NCBI RefSeq assembly: GCF_030056795.1 | Contig: NZ_JASHKQ010000001.1 | Location: forward strand, 1,736,001-1,800,000 | Origin: Rhodococcus sp. IEGM 1381 | Lineage (GTDB): Bacteria; Actinomycetota; Actinomycetes; Mycobacteriales; Mycobacteriaceae | Direction: 5' to 3' | Length of the DNA: 64,000 bases | Part shown: positions 9,102 through 19,168 of the stretch, one piece after another | Layout of the letters: each line of letters starts with the position of its first letter | How positions within the stretch are numbered: position 1 is the first letter of the stretch | Notes under the pieces: generated by a model | Databases searched by the model: none | Told to the model about the DNA's origin: nothing | Seen by the model: only the letters and a program-made list of their open reading frames with translations | Translations under genes and position numbers: made by a program

Positions 9102-10291
9102 CTCCGGAATACGTAGTTCGGCAGCTCCAGCGTCGCCGCGTCGGGACCGAGGAACTTGCTGGTGACGGCCTGCACAGGTTTCGATCCGGCCAGACGGAGT
9201 ACCCCGCGAAATGCGGCCACTCCCGCAGCGGTTTTCGGATGCGCGATGCGAGGTACGCCGGGCGGCAGCTTCTGAGCCTGCTCGACGAACGGCCGCATCC
9301 GCGTCTCGAAGGCTTCGAAGCCGGCGCGATGGTCCTCGGCCCGGGCGAGTTCGCCGGCGAGGACGTAGGCACCGGTGACCGACAACGTGGTGCCCATGCC
9401 GCTCACCGGTGTCGCGCACCAGGCGGCGTCGCCGAGCATTCCGATTCTGCCGTTCGACCAGCGCGGGGCCTTCACCTGCGCGAGGTAGTCGACGTAGAGC
9501 TCAGAATCCGGTCCGAGCGAATTCAGGATTCTGGGCACTTCCCAGCCGACGTCGGCGAACTTCGCCCGCAAGGCGGTGATCACCTGTTCGGTGGATGCGC
9601 CTTCGTACCCGCCGTCGTCGGACACCCAGGACAGGCTGAAACGCGTCGTGCCGAGGTTGTCCGGGCGAATATTGGCGACTCTGGATCCGGGGGCGTTGCA
9701 CCAACGCCACCAGCCGTCGTCGCTCGGGCCCTTCGGCAACACCCCGTAAGCGGTGTAGAGGCCGACCGGCGTGGTCTCCGCTTCGGCGGGAAATGCCAGT
9801 TCCCTGCTGCTGGAACGGATTCCGTCGGCAAACAGGACGAGATCGAACCTCTGCGATGCGTTCGACGCGAACGTGACATCCACGCCGTCGGCATCCTGAG
9901 CCACGCCGACGACGCTATCGCCGTACCGGTATTCGGTTCGCGGACCGGCTGATTCGACGAGAATCCGAGCGAACTCGCCGCGCAGAATTTCCAACTCCGC
10001 AGTCGGTCCGTCGTGGGAGCCGTCGCCGACCGGGAAAGCGGCGATGGTGGCGTCGTTCTCGTCGACGAATCGGGTGCCCTTCTCGGTGGTGCCGTTGGCG
10101 AGCAACGTTGCGTCCAAGCCCATCCGTCGCAGCACCTCGCGGCCCGATCCACGAACGTCGATGTTCTGGCCTCCGTGCCGCAAGTGCGGAGCGCGTTCGA
10201 CGACGGTGACGTCGTAACCGGCCTTGTCGAGCCAGAAGGCCACGGTGGGTCCGGCGATGCTGGCACCGGTGACGAGCACGCGAGAAGTCAT
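9098..10291 (-). CDS. FAD-dependent monooxygenase (PHBH-like)
   Basis: This 397-residue flavoprotein has a dinucleotide-binding motif GASIAGPT at 9-16, an adjacent VVERAPHLRHGGQNIDVRG, and a second FAD motif GMLGDAAWCATPVSGMG near residue 285. It resembles aromatic-ring hydroxylases of the UbiH/TetX group. The substrate is unknown. It is transcribed away from the fbp operon, and the iron box between them could control it too, which would tie it to iron limitation. It might process salicylate or a siderophore, but nothing in the sequence shows this. Confidence 0.75.
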   Translation of the reverse strand: MTSRVLVTGASIAGPTVAFWLDKAGYDVTVVERAPHLRHGGQNIDVRGSGREVLRRMGLDATLLANGTTEKGTRFVDENDATIAAFPVGDGSHDGPTAELEILRGEFARILVESAGPRTEYRYGDSVVGVAQDADGVDVTFASNASQRFDLVLFADGIRSSSRELAFPAEAETTPVGLYTAYGVLPKGPSDDGWWRWCNAPGSRVANIRPDNLGTTRFSLSWVSDDGGYEGASTEQVITALRAKFADVGWEVPRILNSLGPDSELYVDYLAQVKAPRWSNGRIGMLGDAAWCATPVSGMGTTLSVTGAYVLAGELARAEDHRAGFEAFETRMRPFVEQAQKLPPGVPRIAHPKTAAGVAAFRGVLRLAGSKPVQAVTSKFLGPDAATLELPNYVFRS

Positions 10292-10339
10292 GAGGGCGGT
10301 AATGCCCGGGCGGGTTGTCGTTCAACCCGGAAGGGGAAA

Positions 10340-10358
10340 GTAGCTGAGCCTCACCTTG
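10340..10358 (-). promoter_or_regulatory. Probable DtxR/IdeR iron box between the monooxygenase and fbp genes
   Basis: Read on the minus strand, CAAGGTGAGGCTCAGCTAC matches about 14 of 19 consensus positions of the IdeR box. It sits between two divergent starts (10291 minus, 10411 plus), so one repressor site could control both. It is weaker than the box at 2041. Confidence 0.5.
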
Positions 10359-10410
10359 GTGGTGTACTTTCATCAAATTGTCCGAATAACCCGTTTTCGT
10401 CAGGAGAACC

Positions 10411-11454
10411 GTGTTCACCGTTCGCCGTCTGGCGCTGCTCTCGTGCAGCGCAACCCTCGCCCTCGGTCTCGTGGCCTGCAGCTCGGATAGCTCTTCCGAC
10501 GAAGGCACGTCCACCTCCGAATCCGCCACCGCAGACACCGCGTTGGTGGTGTACTCCGGCCGCGGTGAAGAGCTCGTCGACCCGCTGATCGAGCGCATCG
10601 GCGGCGGTATCGAGGTCGACTACTCGGGCAATACCAACGCCCAGGCCGCGAAGATCCTCGAAGAGGGCGACGCGACGCCGGCCGACGTCTTCTACGGACA
10701 GGATGCAGGCGCCCTCGGTGCTCTCGACGAGGCGGGCGCACTCGCGCCGCTGCCCGAGGACATCCTCTCGCTCGTCCCCGAGCAGTACCGCGGCACCGAC
10801 GGCACCTGGGTCGCCACCTCTGCACGGGCCCGCGTGCTGGCCTACAACTCCGATTCGGTGCAGGCAGTAGACCTGCCGACCGGCATCGACGGACTGCTCG
10901 ATCCCCGCTGGCGCGGACAGATTGGCTACGCACCGACCAACGCGTCGTTCCAGGCCTTCGTCACTGCCCTGCGCGTGCAGCGCGGTGAGGACGGTGCTCG
11001 CACGTGGCTCGAAGGATTCGTCGCCAACGAGCCCGTCGCGTTCGAGGGCAACGGCCCGCTGCTGACCGCCGTCAACGATGGACAGGTCTCGACCGGCCTG
11101 CTCAATCACTACTACTGGTACCCGTTCAAGGACGAGAACGGTGCCGACGCGCCCGTCGAGCTGCACTACTTCGAGCCCGGCGATCCCGGCGCACTGATCA
11201 ATGTCGCCGGTGCCGGTGTGCTGGCTGCGTCGGACAACCAGGAGGCCGCATTCGACTTCGTCCGTGAGCTGCTTTCGACCGAATCGCAGACCTACTTCGC
11301 GAACGAGACCGCCGAGTACCCCGTCATCGACGGCGTCACCTCGGACTACGACCTGCCGCCGCTGTCCGACCTGGGCTCGACCGATCTCGATCTGGGCCGG
11401 CTCTCGTCCCTCGAAGCCACCCAGACCCTGCTCACCGACGTCGGAATCATCTAG
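10411..11454 (+). CDS. Ferric-iron ABC transporter substrate-binding lipoprotein (FbpA type)
   Basis: This 347-residue protein has a lipoprotein signal peptide with lipobox LVAC and lipidated Cys23, followed by a serine-rich linker. The mature part resembles FbpA/FutA iron-binding proteins: VVYSGRGEELV near the start, DVFYGQDAGALGAL, and a tyrosine-rich GLLNHYYWYPF typical of the ferric-iron site. The start is GTG 10411 with AGGAG about ten bases upstream. It heads a three-gene operon and follows a candidate iron box. Confidence 0.85.
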   Translation: MFTVRRLALLSCSATLALGLVACSSDSSSDEGTSTSESATADTALVVYSGRGEELVDPLIERIGGGIEVDYSGNTNAQAAKILEEGDATPADVFYGQDAGALGALDEAGALAPLPEDILSLVPEQYRGTDGTWVATSARARVLAYNSDSVQAVDLPTGIDGLLDPRWRGQIGYAPTNASFQAFVTALRVQRGEDGARTWLEGFVANEPVAFEGNGPLLTAVNDGQVSTGLLNHYYWYPFKDENGADAPVELHYFEPGDPGALINVAGAGVLAASDNQEAAFDFVRELLSTESQTYFANETAEYPVIDGVTSDYDLPPLSDLGSTDLDLGRLSSLEATQTLLTDVGII

Positions 11455-11457
11455 TCG

Positions 11458-13026
11458 GTGTTCGCGTCTGCACTCCAGCCGCTTCGGCGGTGCCACTTCG
11501 GCGGTCGTCCCGTTCTCGGGACGGCCGCGTTGTGCGTGGGAGCGCTGACGCTGACACCCTTGGTGTACCTGTTCGTTCGAGCGTTCGACGGTGGTACCGA
11601 GAAAGTACTGCGACTGCTCCTGCGGCAACGCACCCTCGATCTCGTCGTCCGGACGGCCACACTCGCGCTCACCGTGGTGGTCGCCTCCGTCGTGGTGGGG
11701 ACGATGCTGGCCTGGTTGACCGTGCGGACCGATCTACCGGGTCGACGCATCTTCTCGATGATCCTCGCGGCACCGTTGGCCATCCCGTCGTACGTGTCCG
11801 GCTATCTGTGGATTGCCGAATTTCCTTCACTTGCAGGATTTTCCGGCGCTGCTCTGGTGCTGACGCTGTCGTGCTTCCCGCTGGTGATGTTGCCGGTGTC
11901 CGCGGCGTTCGCCACCGCGGACCCGTCGTTGGCCGAAGTGTCCCGCACCCTCGGCCGCGGGGCGGTGCGCACCGCGTTGACCGTCGAGTGCCGTCGCGTC
12001 GTTCCGGCAGCGGCAGCAGGTGCACTTCTGGTGGCGCTGTACACCATCAGTGACTTCGGGGCGGTTGCGCTGATGCGGTACGACGCCTTCACTCTCGGCA
12101 TCTACAGTGCTTACCGCGGCGGGCTCGACCGTACCGCGGCGGCCGTCCTCGGGCTGGTGCTCGTGGTGGGTGCGTTGGTGCTGACCCTCCTCGAACGGCG
12201 TGCTCGACGCGGGGCCACGGCGCGCGTGGGATCGGGTACCGACCGAACCGCGGAGCCGATCGCCCTCGGCCGGTGGCGCATTCCAGCTGTTGCTGTCGTC
12301 GTTGCAGCACTGAGCATTTCGGTGCTCGTGCCGATTCTCGCGCTGGCGCGATGGCTCAGCCGATCGTTGCGCTTCACCGTCGACTGGTCGGACGTGCTGG
12401 CGGTCAGCGCCAAGACAGTTCAGTATTCGGCGACCGCCGCTATGGTGGTAGCCGTGCTCGCGTTGCCGGTCGCTCTCTTCGCGGCCAGATCCACCTCCCG
12501 AAGTGCCCGCACCGCCGAGTTGTCGACGTACATCGCGCACGGACTCCCGGGTATCACCGTCGGACTCGCCACGGTGTTTCTCGGAATCAGGTTCCTGCCG
12601 TCGTTCTACCAGACCGCGGTGTTGCTGGTGCTGGCGTACGTGGTGCTGTTCCTGCCGTTGGCCGTCGGTAGCACCAGGGCCGTCATCGACGCCACTCCGG
12701 TTGTGCTCGAAGATGTGTCGCGCACGCTCGGTGCCGGACGCGTGCGCACCGACCTTCGGGTGACGATTCCCGTCGCAGCACCGGGCATCGCTGCCGGGGC
12801 CGCACTGGTGTTCCTGACCGTCGCCAAGGAACTGCCGGCAACCCTGATGCTGCGCCCACGCGGAGTCGATACCCTCGCGACCACGCTGTGGTCCACCACC
12901 GAGGCGTTCCGATACGGCGAGGCGGCTCCCTACGCCGTGGCGCTGATCGTGATCTCCGTGGTTCCGACGATCGTTCTGACCCGGGCGCTGGGGCGCTCGA
13001 CACGGAAGCGAGTGGTAATGCCATGA
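11458..13026 (+). CDS. Ferric-iron ABC transporter permease (FbpB type)
   Basis: This 522-residue permease contains two tandem binding-protein-dependent transport domains, as usual for FbpB. Each ends in an EAA-like loop (LAEVSRTLGRGAVRTA near 160 and LEDVSRTLGAGRVRTDL near 420). About twelve hydrophobic segments are visible. GTG 11458 follows the fbpA-like stop by three bases, and the ATPase start overlaps its stop by four bases. Confidence 0.87.
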   Translation: MFASALQPLRRCHFGGRPVLGTAALCVGALTLTPLVYLFVRAFDGGTEKVLRLLLRQRTLDLVVRTATLALTVVVASVVVGTMLAWLTVRTDLPGRRIFSMILAAPLAIPSYVSGYLWIAEFPSLAGFSGAALVLTLSCFPLVMLPVSAAFATADPSLAEVSRTLGRGAVRTALTVECRRVVPAAAAGALLVALYTISDFGAVALMRYDAFTLGIYSAYRGGLDRTAAAVLGLVLVVGALVLTLLERRARRGATARVGSGTDRTAEPIALGRWRIPAVAVVVAALSISVLVPILALARWLSRSLRFTVDWSDVLAVSAKTVQYSATAAMVVAVLALPVALFAARSTSRSARTAELSTYIAHGLPGITVGLATVFLGIRFLPSFYQTAVLLVLAYVVLFLPLAVGSTRAVIDATPVVLEDVSRTLGAGRVRTDLRVTIPVAAPGIAAGAALVFLTVAKELPATLMLRPRGVDTLATTLWSTTEAFRYGEAAPYAVALIVISVVPTIVLTRALGRSTRKRVVMP

Positions 13027-14078
13027 GTACGGTGATCTCCGGTCTTGTTGCCTCCTATGGCAGTACGACGGTGCTGCACGGCATCGATCTCGATCTGAGC
13101 GACGGTGAGATGCTGGCCGTGCTCGGCCCCTCGGGCTGCGGCAAGACGACTTTGCTGAGGTCGATCGCGGGCCTGCACCGTATCGACGCGGGTCGTATCA
13201 CCTCCGACGGGCGGGACCTCTCCGTTGCCGGACGTGTCCAGGTCCCGCCGGAGAAGCGGGGGATAGGCCTGATGCCGCAGGAAGGTGGCCTGTTCCCGCA
13301 CCTGACCGTGCGTCGAAACATCGAATTCGGTTTGCGCACAAGGTTTCTGCGGCCATACCTGTCCGGTCGAGCGGAGCGGACACGACGCGTCGACGAAATG
13401 CTCGAGCTCGTCGGACTGCCCGACGCGGGTGGGGTCCAGCCCAGCGAACTCTCGGGTGGTCAGCAGCAACGCATCGCCTTGGCGCGTGCGCTGGCTCCTG
13501 CTCCGTCGGTGGTGCTGATGGACGAGCCGTTCGCCGCGCTCGACGCAGGACTGCGCACCTCGATCAGGCAGGACGTACGAGAGTTGTTGCAGGCCAGCAA
13601 GACCGCGTCGATCCTCGTCACCCATGATCGGGCCGAAGCACTCGGCACGGCGGATCGTGTCGCTGTACTGCTGAGCGGGCGCTGCGCCCAGGTCGACACG
13701 CCGCGCCAGGTGTACGAGCGGCCGGCCACGCCCGCCGTGGCGCGATTCGTCGGCGACGCGTACTTCGTCGATGCGGTGGGCCACGGCGATTACGCCGAGA
13801 CGATCCTCGGGCGAATCGAGACCACCACTCGCGCAACAGGAGACGGGCAGGTTTTGCTTCGCCCCGAACAGTTGGTGGTCTCGGATCCGGAGGACGGCGC
13901 ATTCGTCGTCGAGCACGAGTTCTTCACCGGCCCCGAGTCCTCGGTGACCCTGCGGCACAGCGATACCGGGCTGCGACTTCGGGTCATCGCCCGCACCTCC
14001 GATCGATTTGCCCCGGGCACCGTTGTCGCGGTCTCGGTGACATCCCCGGTGCATTGGTTCGCGAGCTCTGCGGACTAG
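13023..14078 (+). CDS. Ferric-iron ABC transporter ATP-binding protein (FbpC type)
   Basis: This 351-residue ATPase has Walker A GPSGCGKTT at 35-43, the signature LSGGQQQR near 143, Walker B VVLMDEPFAALD, and a C-terminal TOBE-like region (VLLRPEQLVV). The closely spaced order binding protein, two-domain permease, ATPase is the classic ferric-iron importer. ATG 13023 overlaps the permease stop. The gene ends tail to tail, with a four-base overlap, against the next minus-strand gene. Confidence 0.87.
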   Translation: MSTVISGLVASYGSTTVLHGIDLDLSDGEMLAVLGPSGCGKTTLLRSIAGLHRIDAGRITSDGRDLSVAGRVQVPPEKRGIGLMPQEGGLFPHLTVRRNIEFGLRTRFLRPYLSGRAERTRRVDEMLELVGLPDAGGVQPSELSGGQQQRIALARALAPAPSVVLMDEPFAALDAGLRTSIRQDVRELLQASKTASILVTHDRAEALGTADRVAVLLSGRCAQVDTPRQVYERPATPAVARFVGDAYFVDAVGHGDYAETILGRIETTTRATGDGQVLLRPEQLVVSDPEDGAFVVEHEFFTGPESSVTLRHSDTGLRLRVIARTSDRFAPGTVVAVSVTSPVHWFASSAD

Positions 14079-14641
14079 TTTCGCAACTCCACCAGCGGGA
14101 TCGGATCCTCCTGGCCGGGCCAGGTGCCGAACAAGTGCGGCAGTTCGGTGGCAGTGGAGTCGATGACGCGACGGACATGCAGGCGGGGTGTCGCCGACGA
14201 GTGCCGACCGGTACCCCGGACCCGCGTGGTGGATTCACGTACCGTTCGAGAACCGTCGGGCGAGTGCACCACCAGTTCGGCCTGTTCAGCACCGTCGACG
14301 ATGGCTGCGGTGGTCACCGCCACATACAGCGGATCGCCGACGCCGTCGTACACCCAGCGTGTGCCCAGCACCGAATGTTCCATCGTGGCAACGAAATACG
14401 CCTCGGCTCCGTTCAGTGGAGCATTGCGGTAGGTCAGGGGGACCTGAAACACCGTGCCCGACGCCGAACGCACAAGATGGGTTTCGACGCCGACGACTCC
14501 GGCCGGATCGTCGAAACGATACGCGCCGACGGCCTCGAGGTTGGTGATATCCCGACCGGCCGACCAGTCCTGCGTCGGAATCCAGGCTGCGATCGCGTCC
14601 AATTTGGAGGGAACGAGCGTGGCGCGATGAATGATGGACAT
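14075..14641 (-). CDS. Stand-alone maltokinase N-terminal cap-like protein
   Basis: This 188-residue protein starts MSIIHRATLVPSKLDAIAAW and contains LTYRNAPL, a pattern I associate with the N-terminal cap domain of actinobacterial maltokinases. No kinase domain follows. In the family the cap sits ahead of the phosphotransferase fold; free-standing versions are annotated as hypothetical or cap-like. The function is unknown. It is separated by only ten bases from the minus-strand MFS gene and could be co-transcribed with it. Confidence 0.55.
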   Translation of the reverse strand: MSIIHRATLVPSKLDAIAAWIPTQDWSAGRDITNLEAVGAYRFDDPAGVVGVETHLVRSASGTVFQVPLTYRNAPLNGAEAYFVATMEHSVLGTRWVYDGVGDPLYVAVTTAAIVDGAEQAELVVHSPDGSRTVRESTTRVRGTGRHSSATPRLHVRRVIDSTATELPHLFGTWPGQEDPIPLVELRN

Positions 14642-14651
14642 GTAGAGAACG

Positions 14652-16055
14652 CTACTGGGCTGTACGTTTCGGCATCAGTACGGCTGCGACGGTCATCAGG
14701 ACGGCGGCCACCAACACTCCGATGAAGACCAGATGGATGGCGTCGGACAGTTGTTCGGGTTCGGGATCCCCGGACACTCGCGCGTTGACTATCGCCCCGA
14801 ACACCGCGACGCCGACCGCGCTACCGAGGGAGCGGGCGAACATATTGGTGGAGGTGACGACTCCCCGCTCTGCCCAATCGACGCTCGACTGTGCGGCGAT
14901 CAACGTGGGGCTTGCGATCAACCCCATGCCGAGGCCGATGACGAAGCACATCGCGGCGACGTGCCAGATCTGCGACTCGGCGTCGAGCAGCGTCGTGAGT
15001 GCCGTACCCACGATCCCGATCGAACCGCCGACTACTGCCGTCGTGCGGAAGCCGAAGCGCAGATACACCCGACCGGACTGAGATGCGGCGATCGGCCAAC
15101 CGAGAGTCAGGGTGGACAGCGAGAACCCGGCGACGATGGCTCCGGTGCCGAACACCCCTTGCACGAATGTCGGCACGTAGGACGTCAGCCCCAGAATCAG
15201 CGCGCCGACGAGCAACGAGATGAAGCTGCTGACCACCAGAACGCGCCGGGTGAACACCCACAGTGGCAGGATCGGCTCCTCGGCGCGGGACTCCACCCAG
15301 GCGAAGACCCCCAGCAGCAGGAAGCCCACTACGAAGATCGCGATGCTGATCGGCGAATCCCAGGCCCAGGACTGGCCGCCTTCCAGCAAACCGAGTAGCG
15401 CCATCGTTGCGCCGACGGTGAGCAGGGCAGCCCCGAGGTAGTCGATCTTGGGCTTGGTGCGTTCCACGGCTCCCTCTTCGAACTTGCGCCACAGCATCAC
15501 CGCGGCCAGTCCGCACAGCGGAATGTTGACGAAGAAGATCCAGCGCCACGTCAGGAACTCGGAGAAGATACCGCCGAGGGCCGGGCCGAGTACCGAGGAC
15601 ATCGCCCATACGCTGGCGAGGTAGCCCTGCACCTTGGCGCGCTCGGCCAGGGTGTAGATATCGCCGGCGATGGTGATGGCCATCGGCTGCACGGCACCCG
15701 CGCCGAGACCCTGCACCGCCCGGAATGCGATCAGGGCGGGCATACTCCAGGCCAGGCCGCAGAGAATCGAGCCGAGCAGAAACACCGCGATGCCGAACAG
15801 CATGATCTTCTTTCGGCCGAACAGGTCGGCCAATTTTCCGTACAGCGGCACCGATACTGCCTGGGCCAGAAGATAGATGGAGAACAGCCACGGAAACTGG
15901 GTGAACCCGCCCAGGTCGTCGACGATGGACAGCACCGCTGTGGCGATGATGGTCGAGTCGAGGGCGACCAGAGAGGTACTGAGCATCAACGCAACCAGTA
16001 CCGGTCCGCGTTCGGAGCGGAATCCAACATCCGACGTCGTGTTTTTCGTAGCCAC
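14652..16055 (-). CDS. MFS drug-efflux transporter, DHA2 (EmrB/QacA) family
   Basis: This protein of about 467 residues has roughly fourteen hydrophobic segments. DHA2 motifs are clear: LDSTIIATAVLSIVDDLGG near residue 30 (motif D1), KLADLFGRKKIMLFG (motif A), and GAVQPMAITIAGDIYTLAERAK plus GPALGGIFSEFLTWRWIFFVNIP (motif C region). GTG 16055 is chosen because it gives a normal N-terminus; longer in-frame reading to 16130 would run into purC. The substrate is not predictable. Confidence 0.82.
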   Translation of the reverse strand: MATKNTTSDVGFRSERGPVLVALMLSTSLVALDSTIIATAVLSIVDDLGGFTQFPWLFSIYLLAQAVSVPLYGKLADLFGRKKIMLFGIAVFLLGSILCGLAWSMPALIAFRAVQGLGAGAVQPMAITIAGDIYTLAERAKVQGYLASVWAMSSVLGPALGGIFSEFLTWRWIFFVNIPLCGLAAVMLWRKFEEGAVERTKPKIDYLGAALLTVGATMALLGLLEGGQSWAWDSPISIAIFVVGFLLLGVFAWVESRAEEPILPLWVFTRRVLVVSSFISLLVGALILGLTSYVPTFVQGVFGTGAIVAGFSLSTLTLGWPIAASQSGRVYLRFGFRTTAVVGGSIGIVGTALTTLLDAESQIWHVAAMCFVIGLGMGLIASPTLIAAQSSVDWAERGVVTSTNMFARSLGSAVGVAVFGAIVNARVSGDPEPEQLSDAIHLVFIGVLVAAVLMTVAAVLMPKRTAQ

Positions 16056-16117
16056 GGCTACCAGTCTGATGCCTACCGGAACCCCCGCCGCCACCGGCCC
16101 AGATAGTGTTGAACACC

Positions 16118-17002
16118 GTGCGACCATCATTGAGTAGCTACGAGCATCTGGCCGGCGGCAAGGTCCGCGATCTGTACACCATCGACGACGCGCATCTGCT
16201 GCTCGTCGCGAGCGACCGCATCTCGGCGTACGATCATATCCTCGACACCCCGATCCCGGACAAGGGACGGGTGTTGACGGCGATGAGCGTCTTCTTCTTC
16301 GAGGAGCTCGGCGGCGTGAACCACCTGGCCGGTGATCCGCTCGACGAGCGCATTCCCGCCGAACTGCTCGGCCGCGCCCTGGTGGTGAAGAAGCTGAACA
16401 TGGTGCCGATCGAATGTGTCGCTCGCGGCTACCTCACCGGCTCCGGTCTGGCCGATTACAACGCCACCGGAGCCGTCTGCGGAGTCGAACTGCCGCCCGG
16501 CCTGATCGAATCCAGCAAGCTCGACGAGGTGATCTTCACGCCCGCCGCCAAAGCTGCACTCGGCGATCACGACGAGAACATCACCTTCGACCAGGCCGTC
16601 GAGCAGGTCGGTGCCGAACTTGCCTTCAAGTTGCGCGAGGACACCATCGAGATCTACTCGCGCGCAGCAAATTTCGCTCTGGAACGTGGAATCATTCTCG
16701 CGGACACCAAGTTCGAGTTCGGTACCGACGCCGACGGTAATCTCGTGCTCGCCGACGAGGTGCTCACTCCCGATTCGTCCCGGTACTGGCCTGCCGATAC
16801 GTACCAGGAAGGCCGCATCCAGCCGAGCTTCGACAAGCAGTTCGTCCGCGACTGGTTGACCGGTGAATCCGGTTGGGACCGCACATCCGACACCCCGCCA
16901 CCACCGTTGCCGGACGACATCGTCGCCGCGACACGCAGCCGCTACATCGAGGCCTACGAGCGCATCTCGGGTCTGAACTTCGACGATTGGGTCACGCCAT
17001 GA
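16118..17002 (+). CDS. purC: Phosphoribosylaminoimidazole-succinocarboxamide synthase (SAICAR synthetase)
   Basis: This 294-residue purine enzyme joins CAIR and aspartate. Conserved blocks are [38 protein letters not shown] and LADTKFEFG, and the length is normal. Two in-frame GTG codons exist at 16106 and 16118. The second gives [15 protein letters not shown], the usual actinobacterial start. It is divergent from the MFS gene and coupled to the peptidase gene downstream by a four-base overlap. Confidence 0.93.
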   Translation: MRPSLSSYEHLAGGKVRDLYTIDDAHLLLVASDRISAYDHILDTPIPDKGRVLTAMSVFFFEELGGVNHLAGDPLDERIPAELLGRALVVKKLNMVPIECVARGYLTGSGLADYNATGAVCGVELPPGLIESSKLDEVIFTPAAKAALGDHDENITFDQAVEQVGAELAFKLREDTIEIYSRAANFALERGIILADTKFEFGTDADGNLVLADEVLTPDSSRYWPADTYQEGRIQPSFDKQFVRDWLTGESGWDRTSDTPPPPLPDDIVAATRSRYIEAYERISGLNFDDWVTP

Positions 17003-19128
17003 CGATCACCCCTCCCATTGCCAAGAAGGTGCCGCTCGAGCGCACCCACCATGGCGATACGTTCATCGACAACTACGAGTGGTTGCGCGCCAAGGAAGAT
17101 CCCGAGGTGATTGCGTACCTCGAAGCCGAGAACGCCTACACCGAGCAGCAGACGGCCGGTCTGGAGTCACTCCGCGGCAAGATCTTCGACGAGATCAAAT
17201 CCCGAACCCAGGAGACCGACCTGTCCGTGCCGACGCGCATGGGCCAGTGGTGGTACTACTCGCGCACCGTCGAGGGAAAGTCGTACGGCCTCCAATGCCG
17301 TTGTCCCGTCGACTCTCCCGACGACTGGACACCGCCGACGCTGTCCTCCGATGTGGACGTTCCGGGTGAGCAGGTCCTGCTCGACGCCAACGTCGAGGCG
17401 GAGGGTCACGACTTCTTCTCCCTCGGTGCGTTCTCGATCAGCCTCGACGGCACGCTGCTGGCGTACTCGACCGACACCGAGGGCGACGAGCGGTACACGC
17501 TGCGTTTCAAGAACCTCGAGACCGGAGAGCTGCTGGCCGACACCATCGAGAACGTCGCGCCGGGAGCCACCTGGACCGCCGACGCCACGCACGTGTTCTA
17601 CCTGACGGTCGACGAATCCTGGCGTCCCGACACCGTCTGGCGACACACCCTCGGTAAGCCCGAGGACGTCAAGGTTTTCCACGAGCCCGACGAAAGCTAC
17701 TGGGTCGGTTTCGGTTCCACCCGTAGCGAGAAGTACCTGATGATCTGGGTCGGTTCCAAGATCACTTCCGAGTGCCTCGTCTTGGAATCCACCGATCCCG
17801 AGGGCGAGTTTCGCGTCGTACTCCCGCGCACGGACGGCATCGAGTACAGCATCGAACACGCCGTCGTGGCGGGTGAGGATCGCTTCCTGATCACCCACAA
17901 CGGATCGGTCAACGGCTGGGGCACCGAGGGGGAGAAGGCCGAGAACTTCCTGCTCGCCGAGGCCCCGGTCTCGGACCCGCTCGATCAGCGCACTCTGGTT
18001 CCGCATCAGGGCGACGTCCGAGTCGAGGACATCGACGCCTTCGCCGGCCACCTGATCTTCACCTACCGGCGAGAAGCGTTGACCCGCATGGCGATCTGGC
18101 CGCTGACCGATGAGGGATACGGCGAATACCGCGAGCTCGAGTTCGACGAGGAGCTCTATTCGGTAGGCGCCGGCTCGAACCCCGAGTGGGATCAGCCGCT
18201 GCTGCGGATGGTCTACACCTCGTTCATCACCCCCGGTCAGGTCTACGACCTCGACATCGCCAGTGGCGAACTGCTGCTCCGCAAATCGCAGCCGGTTCTC
18301 GGTAAGTTCGATGCCGGTGACTACGTGCAGCACAGAGATTGGGCCACCGCGCCGGACGGAACGCAGATTCCGCTGTCGGTCATCGCTCGCAAGGACGTCC
18401 CTGAGGGCCCGGCTCCCACGTTGCTGTACGGCTACGGATCGTACGAGGCGTCGATGGACCCGTCGTTCTCGGTCGCGAGGTTGTCTCTGCTCGACCGCGG
18501 AATAGTATTCGTCGTCGCACACGTGCGCGGCGGCGGCGAGATGGGTCGCCACTGGTACGACCAGGGCAAGACGCTGCAGAAGAAGAACACGTTCACCGAC
18601 TTCATTGCTGCCGCACAGCATCTCATCGACACCGGACGTACCTCACCGAGGCATCTGGTCGCCGACGGCGGTAGCGCAGGCGGTCTGCTGATGGGTGCGG
18701 TGGCCAACTCGGCACCCGAGCTGTTCAGCGGCATCCTCGCCAACGTTCCGTTCGTGGATCCGCTCACCTCCATCCTCGACCCGTCGCTGCCGCTGACGGT
18801 CATCGAATGGGACGAGTGGGGAAACCCGTTGGCGGACAAAGAGGTGTACGAATACATGAAGTCGTACAGTCCCTACGAGAACGTCGAGGCCAAGGACTAC
18901 CCGTCGATCCTGGCGATCACGTCCATCAACGACACTCGTGTCCTCTACGTCGAACCCGCCAAATGGGTTGCTGCCCTTCGTGCTACGAAGACCGGTGACT
19001 CGGACCTGCTCCTCAAGACCGAAATGAGCGCCGGACACGGCGGCGTGAGCGGCCGCTACGAGAAATGGAAGGAAGCGGCCTTCGAGTACGCGTGGATCGT
19101 GAGTGCGGCTGGCACCGCAGTGGAGTGA
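16999..19128 (+). CDS. ptrB: Oligopeptidase B-like S9 serine peptidase
   Basis: This 709-residue protein has an N-terminal beta-propeller region (about 70-400) and a C-terminal alpha/beta-hydrolase domain. The nucleophile motif GGSAGG is near residue 563, the acidic residue lies in SINDTRV, and the histidine in SAGHGG. The block [13 protein letters not shown] and the typical length point to oligopeptidase B, which cuts short peptides after basic residues. ATG 16999 overlaps the purC stop, an association common in actinobacteria. Confidence 0.85.
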   Translation: MTITPPIAKKVPLERTHHGDTFIDNYEWLRAKEDPEVIAYLEAENAYTEQQTAGLESLRGKIFDEIKSRTQETDLSVPTRMGQWWYYSRTVEGKSYGLQCRCPVDSPDDWTPPTLSSDVDVPGEQVLLDANVEAEGHDFFSLGAFSISLDGTLLAYSTDTEGDERYTLRFKNLETGELLADTIENVAPGATWTADATHVFYLTVDESWRPDTVWRHTLGKPEDVKVFHEPDESYWVGFGSTRSEKYLMIWVGSKITSECLVLESTDPEGEFRVVLPRTDGIEYSIEHAVVAGEDRFLITHNGSVNGWGTEGEKAENFLLAEAPVSDPLDQRTLVPHQGDVRVEDIDAFAGHLIFTYRREALTRMAIWPLTDEGYGEYRELEFDEELYSVGAGSNPEWDQPLLRMVYTSFITPGQVYDLDIASGELLLRKSQPVLGKFDAGDYVQHRDWATAPDGTQIPLSVIARKDVPEGPAPTLLYGYGSYEASMDPSFSVARLSLLDRGIVFVVAHVRGGGEMGRHWYDQGKTLQKKNTFTDFIAAAQHLIDTGRTSPRHLVADGGSAGGLLMGAVANSAPELFSGILANVPFVDPLTSILDPSLPLTVIEWDEWGNPLADKEVYEYMKSYSPYENVEAKDYPSILAITSINDTRVLYVEPAKWVAALRATKTGDSDLLLKTEMSAGHGGVSGRYEKWKEAAFEYAWIVSAAGTAVE

Positions 19129-19132
19129 TCAG

Positions 19133-19168
19133 GTGCCCTCTGCGGCACTTATCCGCGCCACTGGCGCG
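19133..19168. terminator. Two small hairpins in a convergent gap
   Basis: Between the peptidase stop and the response-regulator stop there is GTGCC/GGCAC (19133-19148) and then CGCGCCA/TGGCGCG (19154-19168). Neither has a long T-run. The location between convergent genes suggests termination, but the stems are short. Confidence 0.35.

Noticed and set aside
16056-16130. Longer MFS transporter start overlapping purC
   Set aside because: It would place the start inside purC; GTG 16055 gives the usual short N-terminus before the first membrane segment.
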